Numbered from the stretch's first letter, positions 32,553 to 44,076 are shown. The stretch is DNA of 48,063 nucleotides from Rhodobacteraceae bacterium HLUCCA09 (GCA_001314685.1 LJNT01000037.1:1-48063); one strand, 5' to 3'. Numbers and translations are program-made. Notes: generated by a model not told the origin, from the sequence alone.

Positions 32553-35500
32553 ATGGTTGGATCGAACAAGGTACTGACGGTGTCCTACGGGACCTTCTCC
32601 TGCACGCTGGAGGGGTTCGACGACTCGTTCGGAACGATGAAGGCCATCGCGGAGTATTTCCGCGACCTGGCCGCCGATGATCGCTACTTCGGGGCCGAGC
32701 CGCCGACGCCGGATGCCGAGATGCTGCAGCGGATCGCCGAGCGCGAGATCCGGCGCCGCGTCGAGGCGCAGGTCAGCGAGCGCGGCATCCTGCTGCGCCC
32801 GCAGACCGCAGAGGAGGCCGCCGCCGTCCCCGCGGCGCCCGCCCCTGCCGCAACGGAGGCGGCGCCCGAGCCCGCCGTGCCCGAGCCCGCCGTGCCCACG
32901 CCCGCCGTGCCCGAGCCTGGCGAGCCCGCGCTAGCCGAGACGATGGCGACGCCCGAGGCGGCCGAGTCCAAGGCGGCGGAGCCCGAGTACGCCGAGGCGC
33001 GCGACGTCTCCGCTGCATCCGGGATCCGCACCGAGGAGGGGGCTGCCGAGGGGGTGGCCGCCGCTGCCGCTGTCGTCGCCCACATGGCCGAAGAGACCGA
33101 CCATCCGGACGCCGATGTCGCTCCGGAGAGCGCGGCGGAGGCGACGCCCGAACCGGTCGCCGACATGGCCGACCTCGAGGGCGAGACCCCCGAGGCAGAC
33201 GCGGTGGCCCCCGAAGCGCCGGCCGGGGAGACGGTGGCAGACGCTGTCGCCCCCGAGGAGCCGGCCACGCCCGCAATCTCCGAGACAGAGCCCGAGGCCG
33301 AGACCCTTGAGGCCCACACCCCGGAGGTCGAGACTGCACACTCCGTGGCTGCCGTGACACAGGCCGTCGACGTGGAGACGGCCGAGGCCGAGACGACGGG
33401 GGCCGAGACGATGGAGGCCGAGACGACGGCGGCCGAGACGACCGAAGCCGGGGCCGCCGACTCCGGGACCAGGCAGGCGGAGACCGCGGAAGCCGAACCC
33501 GCCGCCATGGAGGCCATCGCCGGCGAGACGGCCGAGGACGAGACCGGCGTCGCCGGCTGGCAGGCGCCCGAAGCCGTGGCTCTCGCCGCGCCCGCCGCTG
33601 CCGGCCTGTCGCTGGAAGAAAAGCTGGCGCGTATCCGGGCGGTGGTGGGCCGCGCGCAGCAGGCCGAGCCGCCCCGCATGTCGGAGACGCTCGCCCGCCT
33701 CGCCGCCGGGGATGCTCCCGAGGCGGATGCCTCGGAGAGCCGCATCGAGGCCGATGCCTCGGAGAGCTACGCAGAGGCCGACGCCTCGGAGAGCATGGCC
33801 GATGAGCCTGTCGCCTTCGAGGCCCCCACCGCGCACGGCGTGCCGCCCGAGATCGAGGCGGTGGAGCCGGAATCGGAGGCCGCCGAGGCGGAGCCCGTGG
33901 GCGGATCCGCCGAGGTCGAACCCGACGCCACCTGGGCGGGCGCGCCCGAGACGGATGCGCCCGAAACGGAGGCCCGCGAAACGGAGCCACCCGAGACGAA
34001 GGCCGAACCCGCCGCGACGGTCGAGCCGGAGGCAGAGCTCGAGCCGGTGGACGCCATGCCGCAAGCTCACGCGGTCGCGGAGGAGCCGGCCTTGACCGGG
34101 GCCGTCGAGGTCGAGACGGCAGAGACCGACGACCCCGAGGCCGTGATCGCGGAGAGCGTCGGGCCCGAGTCGTTCGCGCCGGAGACCTTCGAGCCGGAGG
34201 CGTTCGACGCCGAGTCTTCCCACCCCGAGACGTCCCGCCACGAGACGGCCGAGGTCGAGGCGGTCTCACCGGGGTTCGATGATCCCGAGACGTTCGACAG
34301 CGACATGCAGCAGCCGGCTTTCGGCGACATGGCCGAGACCCTCGCGGAGGAGCACGCTTTCGCCGAGCAGGCCGAGGCCGGCACCTGGATGGATCGTGCC
34401 GAGGCCGATGTCGCCGAGGCCGATGTCGAGGTCGCCGAGGCCCTCCCCGCCGAGGACGCGCACATGGCACAGGCGCCGGTCGAGGCAGGGGAATCCGCCC
34501 TTGAGGCGGCCGAGGCCAGGCCCGAGCATGCTGCGCCCTCCGAGGACGACGACAAGGCCGAGGCCGTCGGCGAGGCGACCCACATAGAGGCGGGCGAGGC
34601 GGACATGCCGCGGAGCGGGCCTGCGGGCCGGACCGCCAGCCGGGCCCGCGCCCGCGTCGTCCGGGTGCGCAAGGCCGATCTCGCCGCCCCGCTCCGGGCA
34701 GCGCTCACAGAGGCGGGGCGCCAGGACGAGACCCCCGAGGCCCCCGAGGCCGAGGATGCCCCGGACGTCGCGCTCGACGAGGCCGCGGCGCCGGAGGCCG
34801 GCCTGCTCGCCCCCGAGGAGGAGGCCGACCTGATGGCCGAGCTTGCCGCGCTCGAGATGGGGCCCGGCCCCGAGGCGTCCGACGAAACCGGCGGCACCGC
34901 GGCGCAGCCCGATGGGCCCGAGGCCGAGGGCGGCGCGCGCGACGTGGACGCGGCGGTCGCCCGGATGCTCTCGGGCATCGCGGCGAGCGCGGACGCGGCG
35001 CCGAAGGCGCCTGCCCGGCCGGCGCCGGCCCAGTCCGACGCCGCGCTGACCGACGCGCCGGACTTTTCCTGGCTCTACAGCGACACGACTGCGGGCGCGG
35101 GGGCGACCGGGCAAGACGAGCGCACCCGCGCCGACGCGTCCGAAACGCCCGAGGCGGCCGGCGACGACGGGGCGCCCGCCGAGGGTGGGCCCGAGGCCAT
35201 GGAGGCAGAGGCCGACGAGCCGGTCTCGATCCCGCGTGCCGCCGCCGAACGGATGCAGGACAGCATCTCGGCCGCGGTGAGCCGCCTGACGGGCGAACTC
35301 GCCCGCGCCGAAAAGGCCGAGGCCGCCGCCGAGCGCCGGGCGCTCGCGCTGGGCGCCAACGGGGCGGAAGAGAGCCGGGTCGAGCGTCTGCTCGATGCGA
35401 CCAACTCGCGCCTCGCCGGCCCCGAACTGCGCCGCCGGCGCTCGGCCATCGCCCACCTCAAGGCCGCCGTGGCCGCGACCCGCGCCGATGGTGGCCCCTC

Positions 35501-36719
35501 GCGCCGCGACGATGCGGAAGCGACCGAGGCCTATCGCGCCGATCTCGCCGCCGTGGTCAAGCCGCGTACCAGCCCCGTGTCGACGCCGATCTGGTTCGAG
35601 CCCGACGAGGCGGGGAGGGCGGAGGCCGAAGAGGCTGCGGCCTCCGGTTCGGATGAGACGGGTCTCGAAGAGCCGGGTGCCGAAGAGACCGCAGAGCGCC
35701 GCCAGCCCGCCGCCGACATGGACGACGCCGCCGGCGAGGCGCCCGCCCCCGTGCACGAGGCGACCGGAGGCGCGATGGACCTGGCGGCCGAGCCCGACCA
35801 CCCCGAGGCCACGGCCGAACCGAGCGTCTCCGATGCCCACGAGGCCCACGAGGCCCACGAGGATGCGCCGGGCGACGAGGCCGTGACTGCGGACCAGCCC
35901 GAAGATGCGCCCGCCGACCTGCCGCGCGACATTGCCGCCGGACCGGCCGAAGCGCCGGAGGACACTGCCGCAGGGGCAGGCGACACCCAGGGCGAGACGG
36001 AGCGCGACGACGGTCACGACGAGGCCGGGCCGGCTGCCGGGATCGCGCCGCGCCGCCCCGTCCGTCCGCAGCGCCCGGCGATCGCCGCCGCGGGCAGCCT
36101 GCGCCGTCGCCCGGTTCAGGGCGACCAGCCGCGCCCGCGCGTCGCGCCGCTGATGCTGGTCTCGGAGCAGCGGATCGACGAGAGCGACGGCGCGCCGCAA
36201 GACGACGTTGCCGCGGCCGCGTCCCCCTTGACCGAGGAGCAGGGTGATGCCGGCCCGGTGCGCCCGCGCCGCGTGACGCGCGGCCGCCTCGCGCTCGACC
36301 TCGATCGTGGCACGCCGGCGACGGCGGGCGAGGGCGGAGACATGCCCGAGCCTTTCCCCCAGGGCGCGGTGGGCGCCGGCATGGTCAAGACCGACGAGGA
36401 GGCCGCCGGCCACTTTGCCGACAGCACCGCCTTCGCCGACTTCGCCGACAGGATGGGCGCCCAGGGGCTGGCCGACCTGCTGGAATGCGCCGCCGCCTAC
36501 ACGGCCTATGTCGAGGGGCGGCCCCACTTCTCGCACCCGCAGCTGATGCGCGCAGTCCGCGAGGGGATCGAGGGGCAGGAGGATCTGAGCCGCGAGGAAA
36601 GCCTGCGCACCTTCGGCCAGCTGCTGAGGCAGGGCAAGATCCGCAAGGTGAGCCGGGGACAGTTCACGATATCGAAATCGTCGCGCTATACGCCCGAGGC
36701 GCGTCAAGTCGCCAACTGA
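32553..36719 (+). CDS. Giant acidic, mostly disordered protein with conserved N- and C-terminal segments
   Basis: 1388 residues of unknown function. Residues 1-75 form an ordered-looking head ([20 protein letters not shown], then [20 protein letters not shown]) that I recall from other Rhodobacteraceae. Residues about 85 to 1270 are low-complexity Ala/Glu/Pro/Asp with short repeats (PAVPEP, AETxEAET, three EADASES units, [12 protein letters not shown]). A more ordered, predicted helical stretch ([21 protein letters not shown], then a basic [21 protein letters not shown]) sits at about 900-985. The last 100 residues ([23 protein letters not shown]..., [18 protein letters not shown]) are folded-looking and basic. 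The start is ATG 32553 (GAGCGAGGCG ahead). There are no signal or membrane segments. Confidence 0.83.
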   Translation: MVGSNKVLTVSYGTFSCTLEGFDDSFGTMKAIAEYFRDLAADDRYFGAEPPTPDAEMLQRIAEREIRRRVEAQVSERGILLRPQTAEEAAAVPAAPAPAATEAAPEPAVPEPAVPTPAVPEPGEPALAETMATPEAAESKAAEPEYAEARDVSAASGIRTEEGAAEGVAAAAAVVAHMAEETDHPDADVAPESAAEATPEPVADMADLEGETPEADAVAPEAPAGETVADAVAPEEPATPAISETEPEAETLEAHTPEVETAHSVAAVTQAVDVETAEAETTGAETMEAETTAAETTEAGAADSGTRQAETAEAEPAAMEAIAGETAEDETGVAGWQAPEAVALAAPAAAGLSLEEKLARIRAVVGRAQQAEPPRMSETLARLAAGDAPEADASESRIEADASESYAEADASESMADEPVAFEAPTAHGVPPEIEAVEPESEAAEAEPVGGSAEVEPDATWAGAPETDAPETEARETEPPETKAEPAATVEPEAELEPVDAMPQAHAVAEEPALTGAVEVETAETDDPEAVIAESVGPESFAPETFEPEAFDAESSHPETSRHETAEVEAVSPGFDDPETFDSDMQQPAFGDMAETLAEEHAFAEQAEAGTWMDRAEADVAEADVEVAEALPAEDAHMAQAPVEAGESALEAAEARPEHAAPSEDDDKAEAVGEATHIEAGEADMPRSGPAGRTASRARARVVRVRKADLAAPLRAALTEAGRQDETPEAPEAEDAPDVALDEAAAPEAGLLAPEEEADLMAELAALEMGPGPEASDETGGTAAQPDGPEAEGGARDVDAAVARMLSGIAASADAAPKAPARPAPAQSDAALTDAPDFSWLYSDTTAGAGATGQDERTRADASETPEAAGDDGAPAEGGPEAMEAEADEPVSIPRAAAERMQDSISAAVSRLTGELARAEKAEAAAERRALALGANGAEESRVERLLDATNSRLAGPELRRRRSAIAHLKAAVAATRADGGPSRRDDAEATEAYRADLAAVVKPRTSPVSTPIWFEPDEAGRAEAEEAAASGSDETGLEEPGAEETAERRQPAADMDDAAGEAPAPVHEATGGAMDLAAEPDHPEATAEPSVSDAHEAHEAHEDAPGDEAVTADQPEDAPADLPRDIAAGPAEAPEDTAAGAGDTQGETERDDGHDEAGPAAGIAPRRPVRPQRPAIAAAGSLRRRPVQGDQPRPRVAPLMLVSEQRIDESDGAPQDDVAAAASPLTEEQGDAGPVRPRRVTRGRLALDLDRGTPATAGEGGDMPEPFPQGAVGAGMVKTDEEAAGHFADSTAFADFADRMGAQGLADLLECAAAYTAYVEGRPHFSHPQLMRAVREGIEGQEDLSREESLRTFGQLLRQGKIRKVSRGQFTISKSSRYTPEARQVAN

Positions 36720-36787
36720 GCGGCCGGCGCGTGTTCGGGTAACGAGTGCCGGGCGGCGGGTTTCCCGTCGCCCGTTCGCTTGCCCGG

Positions 36788-36811
36788 GCGGGCGGGGTCA
36801 GCCCCGTCCGC
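36788..36811. terminator. Hairpin between convergent genes
   Basis: 10-bp stem (one G-T pair) GCGGGCGGGG/CCCCGTCCGC with loop TCAG, 69 bp after the giant-protein stop and 35 bp from the DUF2842 stop. A bidirectional terminator is expected here. No T-tract. Confidence 0.45.
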
Positions 36812-36845
36812 CGCTTCGGTGCCCGCCGCTTTTCCGACTGCAGCG

Positions 36846-37112
36846 TTACCGACTGCCGCTCCCGTTTCCCGCGTCGCCGTCTTCCGGCGCGTCGGGGTCG
36901 GCCTTGCCGACGCCGAGGAACACACGGCGGAAGGGCAGCGCCCAAGCGATGCCGAGCACGAGGTAGATCAACACCTCGAGCAGGATGGGCTGGCGCCCGT
37001 AGGTGGCGTCGAGCCAGTTCATGAAGGTCACGGCCACGACCACGTAGGCCGGCATGACGACGAGCAGGACGACGAGCGACCAGCGCTTGCGGGCTTTGTA
37101 GGACAGGGCCAT
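36846..37112 (-). CDS. DUF2842 family small membrane protein
   Basis: 88 residues with two hydrophobic helices (about 12-31, LVVLLVVMPAYVVVAVTFMNW, and 44-64, LEVLIYLVLGIAWALPFRRVF) and a disordered acidic tail. The order KARKRW-helix-WLDATYGRQP-helix-PFRRVFLGVG is that of DUF2842 proteins from alphaproteobacteria. Function unknown. It lies 64 bp downstream of purA in the same direction, a pairing common in this group. Confidence 0.85.
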   Translation of the reverse strand: MALSYKARKRWSLVVLLVVMPAYVVVAVTFMNWLDATYGRQPILLEVLIYLVLGIAWALPFRRVFLGVGKADPDAPEDGDAGNGSGSR

Positions 37113-37176
37113 GCGGCTCCGGTTCGGTGCGATCAGGGGGCGACCCGGGGCGCGGGCCGCCCGGTTGCGGGCAGGG

Positions 37177-38469
<1,293 letters not shown>

Positions 38470-38814
38470 CGCCGTCTCTCCCTCGGCTCGCTCGTCACCT
38501 GACCCGGCCGGCGCATCCATAGCGGCCGCGGCGCGTGGGTAAAACCGGGATTGCGGGGAAGCGCCCTCGCCCGCCCTCGCCTCCACCGTCTCGCGCCCCG
38601 CCCGCCCGCCTGACCGGCGCGCCCCACTCACCCACCCTTGCGCGCCGCTCGGCCGGGCGGCGCCATTCTCCATGCCGCCGGTCAAGTGCCCCTCGTCATC
38701 GGGCCGGCCGACGCAGGGAAGGGCCGAGCGCCGCCTTCCCGGAGAACAAGGGCGCGCACTGGACAATCGGGCGGATGCACGTCAGGTCGGCGGCGACAGA
38801 CGAGGGAGTTTCCC
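38470..38814. other. 345-bp divergent intergenic region
   Basis: Between the purA start (minus) and the peptidase start (plus). It should carry both promoters. Open frames through it are Arg/Pro-rich, low-complexity extensions of neighbouring frames. No tRNA, riboswitch or PurR-like palindrome was recognised. Confidence 0.5.
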
Positions 38815-39855
38815 ATGAATATCGACCTTCTGAAACGCCTTTGCGAGACGCCCGGCGTGCCCGGCCACGAGCATCGCGTCCGCGCCCTGATCGAGGACGA
38901 GATTGCCGGCCTCTTCGACCATGTCGAGACTGACCCGATGGGCTCGCTGCTGTGCCGGCGCGATGCGCGCGAGGGCGGCGAGAGCCCGGTCAGGGTCATG
39001 CTGCTCTGCCACATGGACGAAATCGGCTTTCTGGTCAGCCACGTCAGCGACACGGGCTTCGCCTATGTCCAGCCCGTCGGCGGGTTCGATCCGCGCAACC
39101 TGTTCTCGCGGCGCGTGCTCGTCTGCACCGAGGGCGGCGACCTGAAGGGGGTGATGAACCCCGGCGGCAAGCCGGTGCACATCTCGTCGCCCGAGGATCG
39201 CAAGAAGGTGCCGGAGCTGTCGGAGTTCTTCGTCGACACCGGCCTGGGCGCCGCGGCGCAGGAGAAGATTGCCGTGGGCGACATGGTGGTCATGGACGAG
39301 CCGCTGGTCGAGATGGGCGACAAGGTGGTGTCGAAGGCGCTCGACAACCGCATTGCCTGCTGGCTCGGCATCGAGGCGATGCGCGCGCTGGGCGACGCGG
39401 CCAACCGGGCCGAGATCCACGTCGCCTTCACCAGCCAGGAGGAGGTGGGGCTGCGCGGCGCCCGCACCGCCGCCTACCGGATCAGGCCCGATATCGGCAT
39501 CGGGGTCGATACCACGCTGGCCTGCGACACGCCCGGTGTGCCCGAGCAGGACCGGACGACCGAGCAGGGCAAGGGCTTTGGCCTGCACGTGCGCGACGGC
39601 TCGTTCATCGCCGACCGGGCGCTGGTGGCCGAGATCGCGGCGCTGGCCGAGGCCGAGGGCATCCCGTTCCAGCGCACCATGCTCCGCTCCGGCGGGCAGG
39701 ACGGCGCGGCGGCGCAGCAGGCCGCGGCGGGGGCGCGCGCGGTGGGGGTCGTGGTGGGCACCCGCTACATCCACACGGTGACCGAGATGATCCACAAGAC
39801 CGACCTAGCCGCGGCGCGCGACATTCTGGCCGCCTGGCTGCGGCAGGCGGGCTGA
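38815..39855 (+). CDS. M42 family metallopeptidase (glutamyl aminopeptidase/endoglucanase-like)
   Basis: 346-residue cytoplasmic di-metal aminopeptidase of the tetrahedral TET type. Metal and catalytic residues are in place: His in LLCHMDEIGF, the bridging Asp in SKALDNRIAC, Glu-Glu in TSQEEVGLRGA, Asp in GVDTTLACD and the final His in RYIHTVTEM. Peptide turnover is the expected role. The ATG at 38815 has GAGGGAG upstream. Members are commonest in archaea and Firmicutes, so this copy could be an old transfer, but its base composition matches the neighbourhood. Confidence 0.93.
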   Translation: MNIDLLKRLCETPGVPGHEHRVRALIEDEIAGLFDHVETDPMGSLLCRRDAREGGESPVRVMLLCHMDEIGFLVSHVSDTGFAYVQPVGGFDPRNLFSRRVLVCTEGGDLKGVMNPGGKPVHISSPEDRKKVPELSEFFVDTGLGAAAQEKIAVGDMVVMDEPLVEMGDKVVSKALDNRIACWLGIEAMRALGDAANRAEIHVAFTSQEEVGLRGARTAAYRIRPDIGIGVDTTLACDTPGVPEQDRTTEQGKGFGLHVRDGSFIADRALVAEIAALAEAEGIPFQRTMLRSGGQDGAAAQQAAAGARAVGVVVGTRYIHTVTEMIHKTDLAAARDILAAWLRQAG

Positions 39856-39927
39856 GGCCGGCATTGCCCCTCCCCGCGCCGGGTTCATGCCTTGCGCGGG
39901 GCGGCGAAACCGCCTAGGTGCGCGCGC

Positions 39928-40296
39928 ATGGCCAACGTCATCCTCATCGTCCATCTCCTGCTCGCGCTCTCGCTGATCGCGGTCGTCCTGCTGCAGCGCT
40001 CCGAGGGGGGCGGCCTCGGCATGGGCGGCGGGGGCGGCGGCGTGATGTCGGGCCGCCCGCCCGGCACCCCGCTGGGCAAGGTGACGTGGGCGCTCGCCAT
40101 CGCCTTCATCGGAACGTCGATCACGCTGACGATCCTGGCAGCCGCGGGCGGCGAGGGGGCGAGCGTGGTCGACCGGCTGCAGCCGGCGCCCTCGGGCGAG
40201 GTCGATGCGCCGGCGCTGCCCTCGGGCGACGAGCTGTTGCCGCCGGCTGTGGACGACGCGCTGGACGCGCCGCTGGTGCCGCAGGCGGCGGAATAG
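39928..40296 (+). CDS. secG: Preprotein translocase subunit SecG
   Basis: Auxiliary inner-membrane subunit of SecYEG. 122 residues: helix one (about 3-23, VILIVHLLLALSLIAVVLLQRSEG), the glycine-rich GGGLGMGGGGGGVMSGR loop typical of SecG, helix two (about 50-70, LAIAFIGTSITLTILAAA), then an acidic tail about 50 residues long. pyrG follows, as in many Rhodobacteraceae. Start ATG 39928, chosen because an upstream ATG adds only a non-conserved basic stretch. Confidence 0.93.
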   Translation: MANVILIVHLLLALSLIAVVLLQRSEGGGLGMGGGGGGVMSGRPPGTPLGKVTWALAIAFIGTSITLTILAAAGGEGASVVDRLQPAPSGEVDAPALPSGDELLPPAVDDALDAPLVPQAAE

Positions 40297-40379
40297 GTCG
40301 GCGTCGCAGGCGGCCGGCTAGAGCGCCCCACCATCTGGGGACGTGACGCCACGAGGCCGCAGGATGTTGGGGGGAGCGA

Positions 40380-40408
40380 TTGCGCCCCTCCCCCGAATCT
40401 CCTATAGC
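40380..40408 (+). promoter_or_regulatory. Candidate sigma-70 promoter of pyrG
   Basis: TTGCGC (40380-40385), a 17-bp spacer and TATAGC (40403-40408), about 105 bp ahead of the pyrG ATG in the 216-bp secG-pyrG gap. It is a reasonable housekeeping promoter by spacing; no attenuation structure typical of Gram-positive pyrG leaders is seen. Confidence 0.4.
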
Positions 40409-40512
40409 TCGAGCCCCGTGGCAGGGTGGGCCGCAGCGCCGCCCGACCGCTTGTGAGAATGGCGCGCCGCCCCGGCCGAGGGGCGCGCGCGGCGCGGCGC
40501 ACACGGGGGCCC

Positions 40513-42156
40513 ATGGCACGCTTCATCTTCATCACCGGCGGGGTCGTCTCGTCGCTCGGAAAGGGGCTGGCCTCGGCCGCGCTCGGCGCGCTCCTGCAGG
40601 CCCGCGGCTTCACGGTGCGGCTGCGCAAGCTCGACCCCTACCTCAACGTCGATCCCGGCACGATGTCTCCCTTCGAGCACGGCGAGGTCTTCGTCACCGA
40701 CGACGGCGCCGAGACCGACCTCGACCTCGGGCATTACGAACGCTTCACGGGGGTGGCCGCACGGGCGACCGACAGCGTGTCGTCGGGGCGCATCTATTCC
40801 AACGTGCTCGAGAAGGAGCGGCGCGGCGACTACCTCGGCAAGACCATCCAGGTGATCCCGCACGTCACCGACGAGATCAAGGATTTCATCCGCATCGGCG
40901 AGGAGGAGGTCGATTTCATGCTCTGCGAGATCGGCGGCACGGTGGGCGACATCGAGGGCCTGCCGTTCTTCGAGGCGATCCGCCAGTTCGCCCAGGAAAA
41001 GGAGCGGGGGCAATGCATCTTCATGCACCTCACGCTCCTGCCGTGGATCAAGGCGTCGGGCGAACTCAAGACCAAGCCGACCCAGCACTCGGTGAAGGAG
41101 CTGCGCTCGATCGGCATCGCGCCCGACATCCTGGTGTGCCGGGCCGAGGGGCCGATCCCGCAGAAGGAGCGCGAGAAGCTGGCGCTGTTCTGCAACGTGC
41201 GGCCCGAGGCGGTCATCGCCGCGCAGGATCTTGCCACCATCTACGAGGCGCCGCTGGCCTACCACCGCGAGGGCCTCGACCAGGCGGTGCTCGACGCCTT
41301 CCGCATCTCGCCAGCCCCCCGGCCCGACCTGAGCCGGTGGGAAGACGTGGCCGACCGCATCCATCGCGCCGAGGGCGAGGTGCGGGTGGCGATCGTGGGA
41401 AAATACACCGACCTCGAGGACGCCTACAAATCCATCGCCGAGGCGCTGACCCACGGCGGCATGGCCAACCGCGTGCGGGTCAAGGCCGAGTGGATCGACG
41501 CCGAGATCTTCGAGCGGGAAGACCCGGCGCCGCATCTCGAGCGGTTCCACGCCATTCTCGTGCCCGGCGGCTTCGGCGAGCGGGGCACCGAGGGCAAGAT
41601 CAGGGCGGCCGAGTTCGCGCGCACCCGCAAGGTGCCCTATTTCGGCATCTGCCTCGGCATGCAGATGGCGGTGATCGAGGCCGCCCGCCACCTGACCGAC
41701 GTGGCCGATGCCGGCTCGGAAGAATTCGACCACGAGGCGGGCGGCAGGCGCTTCACGCCCGTCGTCTACCACCTCAGGGAATGGGTGCAGGGCAACGAGA
41801 AGGTCACGCGCACGCCAACCGACGCCAAGGGCGGCACGATGCGTCTGGGCGCCTACGACGCGCACCTGAAAGAGGGCAGCCGGGTCGCGCAGATCTACGG
41901 CACCACGCGGATCGACGAGCGCCACCGCCACCGCTACGAGGTCGACATCCGCTACCGCGCGGCGCTGGAAGAGCAGGGCCTGGTGTTCTCCGGCATGTCG
42001 CCCGACGGCCGCCTGCCCGAGATCGTCGAGCATGCCGACCACCCGTGGTTCATCGGCGTCCAGTTTCACCCCGAGCTGAAGTCCAAGCCCTTCGCGCCCC
42101 ACCCGCTCTTCGCGGATTTCATCCGTGCCGCCGTCGAGATGAGCCGCCTCGTCTGA
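40513..42156 (+). CDS. pyrG: CTP synthase
   Basis: Aminates UTP to CTP with glutamine-derived ammonia and ATP. 547 residues. The amidoligase domain opens [25 protein letters not shown], with [29 protein letters not shown]. The C-terminal class I glutamine amidotransferase domain (about 295-547) has VPGGFGERG, nucleophile Cys in [10 protein letters not shown] and the His/Glu pair in [15 protein letters not shown] from it feeds CMP-Kdo synthesis by KdsB. The start ATG 40513 is fixed by the conserved N-terminus. Confidence 0.97.
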   Translation: MARFIFITGGVVSSLGKGLASAALGALLQARGFTVRLRKLDPYLNVDPGTMSPFEHGEVFVTDDGAETDLDLGHYERFTGVAARATDSVSSGRIYSNVLEKERRGDYLGKTIQVIPHVTDEIKDFIRIGEEEVDFMLCEIGGTVGDIEGLPFFEAIRQFAQEKERGQCIFMHLTLLPWIKASGELKTKPTQHSVKELRSIGIAPDILVCRAEGPIPQKEREKLALFCNVRPEAVIAAQDLATIYEAPLAYHREGLDQAVLDAFRISPAPRPDLSRWEDVADRIHRAEGEVRVAIVGKYTDLEDAYKSIAEALTHGGMANRVRVKAEWIDAEIFEREDPAPHLERFHAILVPGGFGERGTEGKIRAAEFARTRKVPYFGICLGMQMAVIEAARHLTDVADAGSEEFDHEAGGRRFTPVVYHLREWVQGNEKVTRTPTDAKGGTMRLGAYDAHLKEGSRVAQIYGTTRIDERHRHRYEVDIRYRAALEEQGLVFSGMSPDGRLPEIVEHADHPWFIGVQFHPELKSKPFAPHPLFADFIRAAVEMSRLV

Positions 42157-42210
42157 AGGCATCGCATGCGGCCGGCCCGCCCCGGCGAGAGACGTGCGCA
42201 GGGCCCTGGT

Positions 42211-42243
42211 CTTCTTCTTGCTTAAAGTATCCCCGCCGGAGGC
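42211..42243 (+). repeat. 33-bp intergenic repeat, copy 1 (after pyrG)
   Basis: Begins CTTCTTCTTGCTTAAAGTAT and ends CCCCGCCGGAGGC. It matches copy 2 at 47321-47353 at 30 of 33 positions in the same orientation. Both copies lie behind plus-strand genes in non-coding DNA. Confidence 0.85.
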
Positions 42244-42244
42244 C

Positions 42245-42263
42245 GGCGCCCGGAACGGGCGCC
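42245..42263. terminator. Hairpin terminator candidate between pyrG and the MipA-like gene
   Basis: 8-bp perfect stem GGCGCCCG/CGGGCGCC with loop GAA, directly behind repeat copy 1 and between two convergent genes. No T-tract. Confidence 0.45.
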
Positions 42264-42310
42264 TACGCAAGGGAGTGCGCCGCAAGGCGCGCCGCGGTCG
42301 TGGCCGCGGA

Positions 42311-43207
42311 TCAGAACTCGAGCACGAAGGCCCGGCGCACGCCGATCGACACGGTGCCCTGGTCGCGGGCGCCCTGCTGAACGATCGGGCTGTCGGCCGC
42401 GTCGTCCTGGAACTGGTCCCACCGCGCGCGGCCCTCGAGCCACCATTGCTCGCCGAGCCGATAGGTGGCGATCACCTCGACGCCGGCGCGCAGCAGCCCG
42501 CCATCTGGGTCGTATTCCGCCAGACCGCTCGCGGCGGCCTCGTCTGCCGAGACGCCGAAATAGGTGTCTGTGTAGTCGTTGGTGCCGAACAGCAGCCGCG
42601 GGCCGATCCTCAGGGCGAAGTTGTCGGCCGGCCGGGTGACGTAGTAGGCGCCGAGTTCGCCCACCCAGGCCTCGCTGCCGCCGAATCCGTATCGCAGTTG
42701 CCCGAACGCCTCGACACTGGGCCAGATGTAGCCCACCTGCGCGCCCAGCTCGAAGGTCGCGTCGATGTCCTCAAGGCCCGTCAGCTCGTCATGGTCGCCG
42801 GCGTTGCGCTCGCCGATGTAGCGGAACGACGGGCCGAAGGCGAAGCCGAGCGGCCGCTCCAGCGGGTCGTCGCCGAGCGTGCCGTCGCCCAGGTCGATCC
42901 GGCCGAAATCGAAGGCGAGCACGTTGGGCCGGAAGAGCGGTGCGACTTCCGTCTCCTCGGCGCCGAAATAGACCGGCCGGGTCTGAGCGCCGAGCAGCAC
43001 CGTGAAAACGAGCCCCCGGTCGCGCCGCTGCGTCGAGAGCGTTCCGTCGGCCACCGAGGGCACATCGGCGCCAAAGCTCGGTGCGGGGGCCGGCGCGGCG
43101 GCGCCTTCCGCCTGCTGCGCCGAGGCCGGCGCGGCAAGCGCGGCGGTGGCGGCGAGCGCGCAGGCTCCGGCGAGGGCAGCGCAGAGGCGCGGGGAAACTG
43201 GGCGCAT
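42311..43207 (-). CDS. MipA/OmpV-type outer-membrane protein
   Basis: 298 residues. A signal peptide (about 1-31, LAGACALAATAALAAPASAQQ) is followed by alternating amphipathic strands ending in aromatic residues, typical of a small beta-barrel. VLLGAQTRPVYFGAEETEVAPLF is the MipA start, IGPRLLFGTNDYTDTYFGVSADEA the family-typical centre, and the C-terminal strand ends in Phe (VGVRR-like IGVRRAFVLEF), the BAM signal. MipA proteins were named for binding lytic transglycosylase in E. coli; the role here is unknown. A start a few codons upstream is possible, but would bury the signal peptide. Confidence 0.9.
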   Translation of the reverse strand: MRPVSPRLCAALAGACALAATAALAAPASAQQAEGAAAPAPAPSFGADVPSVADGTLSTQRRDRGLVFTVLLGAQTRPVYFGAEETEVAPLFRPNVLAFDFGRIDLGDGTLGDDPLERPLGFAFGPSFRYIGERNAGDHDELTGLEDIDATFELGAQVGYIWPSVEAFGQLRYGFGGSEAWVGELGAYYVTRPADNFALRIGPRLLFGTNDYTDTYFGVSADEAAASGLAEYDPDGGLLRAGVEVIATYRLGEQWWLEGRARWDQFQDDAADSPIVQQGARDQGTVSIGVRRAFVLEF

Positions 43208-43623
43208 GGGGCCAATCCGGTCGGCGGGGCGACAAGTCATGCGCGAGACATGCGACGCGACCCGGCGGAAGACAAGGGCATGCTTCCGGGAAGGGGCCGA
43301 TTCAGTGCCGATCCGCGCCGTTTCGTTACAAGAATGCCTGCCCCCGGCCGCTCCCCTCCCGGCCCCTTGCGCGGCTCGCGTCGGCGCGGGACGCGACCGG
43401 AACGAGGCATCTCCACCTCGCGGGCGGGCTGTTGGCCGCCGCAAGGTCTGCCGCCCCCCCCCCGTCTGGCCCCCGTCTGGCCCCCGTCTGGCCCCCGTCT
43501 GCTCTCCCGGTCTGGCCCCGTCTACCCCGCCCGCCGCTTCATTCCGTCCGAAATCCGCATGTCCCGGTGGCGCCGCGCGCATGCCCGCTTGGCACGGCGC
43601 GCCGCGACGGGTAATCGGCCCCC
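43208..43623. other. 416-bp divergent intergenic region with GTCTGGCCCCC tandem repeat
   Basis: Between the MipA-like gene start (minus) and the first TerB-like gene (plus). It holds three perfect 11-bp tandem units at 43464-43496 and decayed copies up to about 43523. Otherwise I see only low-complexity GC-rich sequence. Frames across it are repetitive Arg/Pro/Ser and not convincing as protein. Confidence 0.55.
43464..43496. repeat. 11-bp tandem repeat GTCTGGCCCCC, three units
   Basis: Units at 43464-43474, 43475-43485 and 43486-43496, preceded by a run of ten C and followed by degenerate units (GTCTGCTCTCC, GTCTGGCCCC). Non-coding; likely prone to slippage. Confidence 0.9.
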
Positions 43624-44076
43624 ATGATCCAGGGCCTGCTCGACCGCCTCTTCGGCCGCTACGAGACACCGCTCGCCGAGCTCGACGCGCGGCATGCGCT
43701 CGCCGGCCTGCTCGTGCGGATCGCCAAGGCCGACGGCCATTACGACGCGGCCGAGATCGCGCGGATCGACCGTATCCTGCGTGCGGCCTACGGGCTCGAC
43801 GCGGTCGCCGCGGCCAAGCTCCGCGCCGAGGCCGAGCGCCTCGAATCCGCCGCGCCTCCCGATGGCCGCTTCGCCGAGGCGGTGCGCGAGCGGACGGGCG
43901 GCGACGAGCGGCGCGCGATCCTCGTCTCGTTGTGGCGGGTGATGCTGGCCGACGGCCACGAGGGCGCCCGGCAGAAGGCCTACCTCGCGCTCACCGCCGA
44001 TCGCCTCGGTCTGTCGCCCGACGACCGCGCCGCCGCCGAGGCCGAGGCGCGCGCCCATCCCGACCCGGCGCCCTGA
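43624..44076 (+). CDS. TerB-like (tellurite-resistance/DjlA N-terminal fold) protein, copy 1
   Basis: 150-residue all-helical cytoplasmic protein. The TerB-type repeat of metal-binding acidic helices is seen: LLVRIAKADGHYDAAEIARIDRIL at residues 30-53 and LVSLWRVMLADGHEGARQKA at about 99-118, each with ADG-H/D and following acids. TerB-like domains occur in tellurite-resistance and stress proteins, but such stand-alone genes have no proven role. ATG 43624 lacks a strong ribosome site. A paralogue follows after a 190-bp gap. Not evidence for tellurite resistance by itself. Confidence 0.82.
   Translation: MIQGLLDRLFGRYETPLAELDARHALAGLLVRIAKADGHYDAAEIARIDRILRAAYGLDAVAAAKLRAEAERLESAAPPDGRFAEAVRERTGGDERRAILVSLWRVMLADGHEGARQKAYLALTADRLGLSPDDRAAAEAEARAHPDPAP

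Noticed and set aside
34266-36707. Minus-strand open frame of 813 codons opposite the giant acidic protein
   Set aside because: I weighed whether the true gene was here. The plus frame has a ribosome site, conserved head and tail and plausible acidic composition, while the minus frame is Arg/Gly/Leu-rich and lacks any motif.
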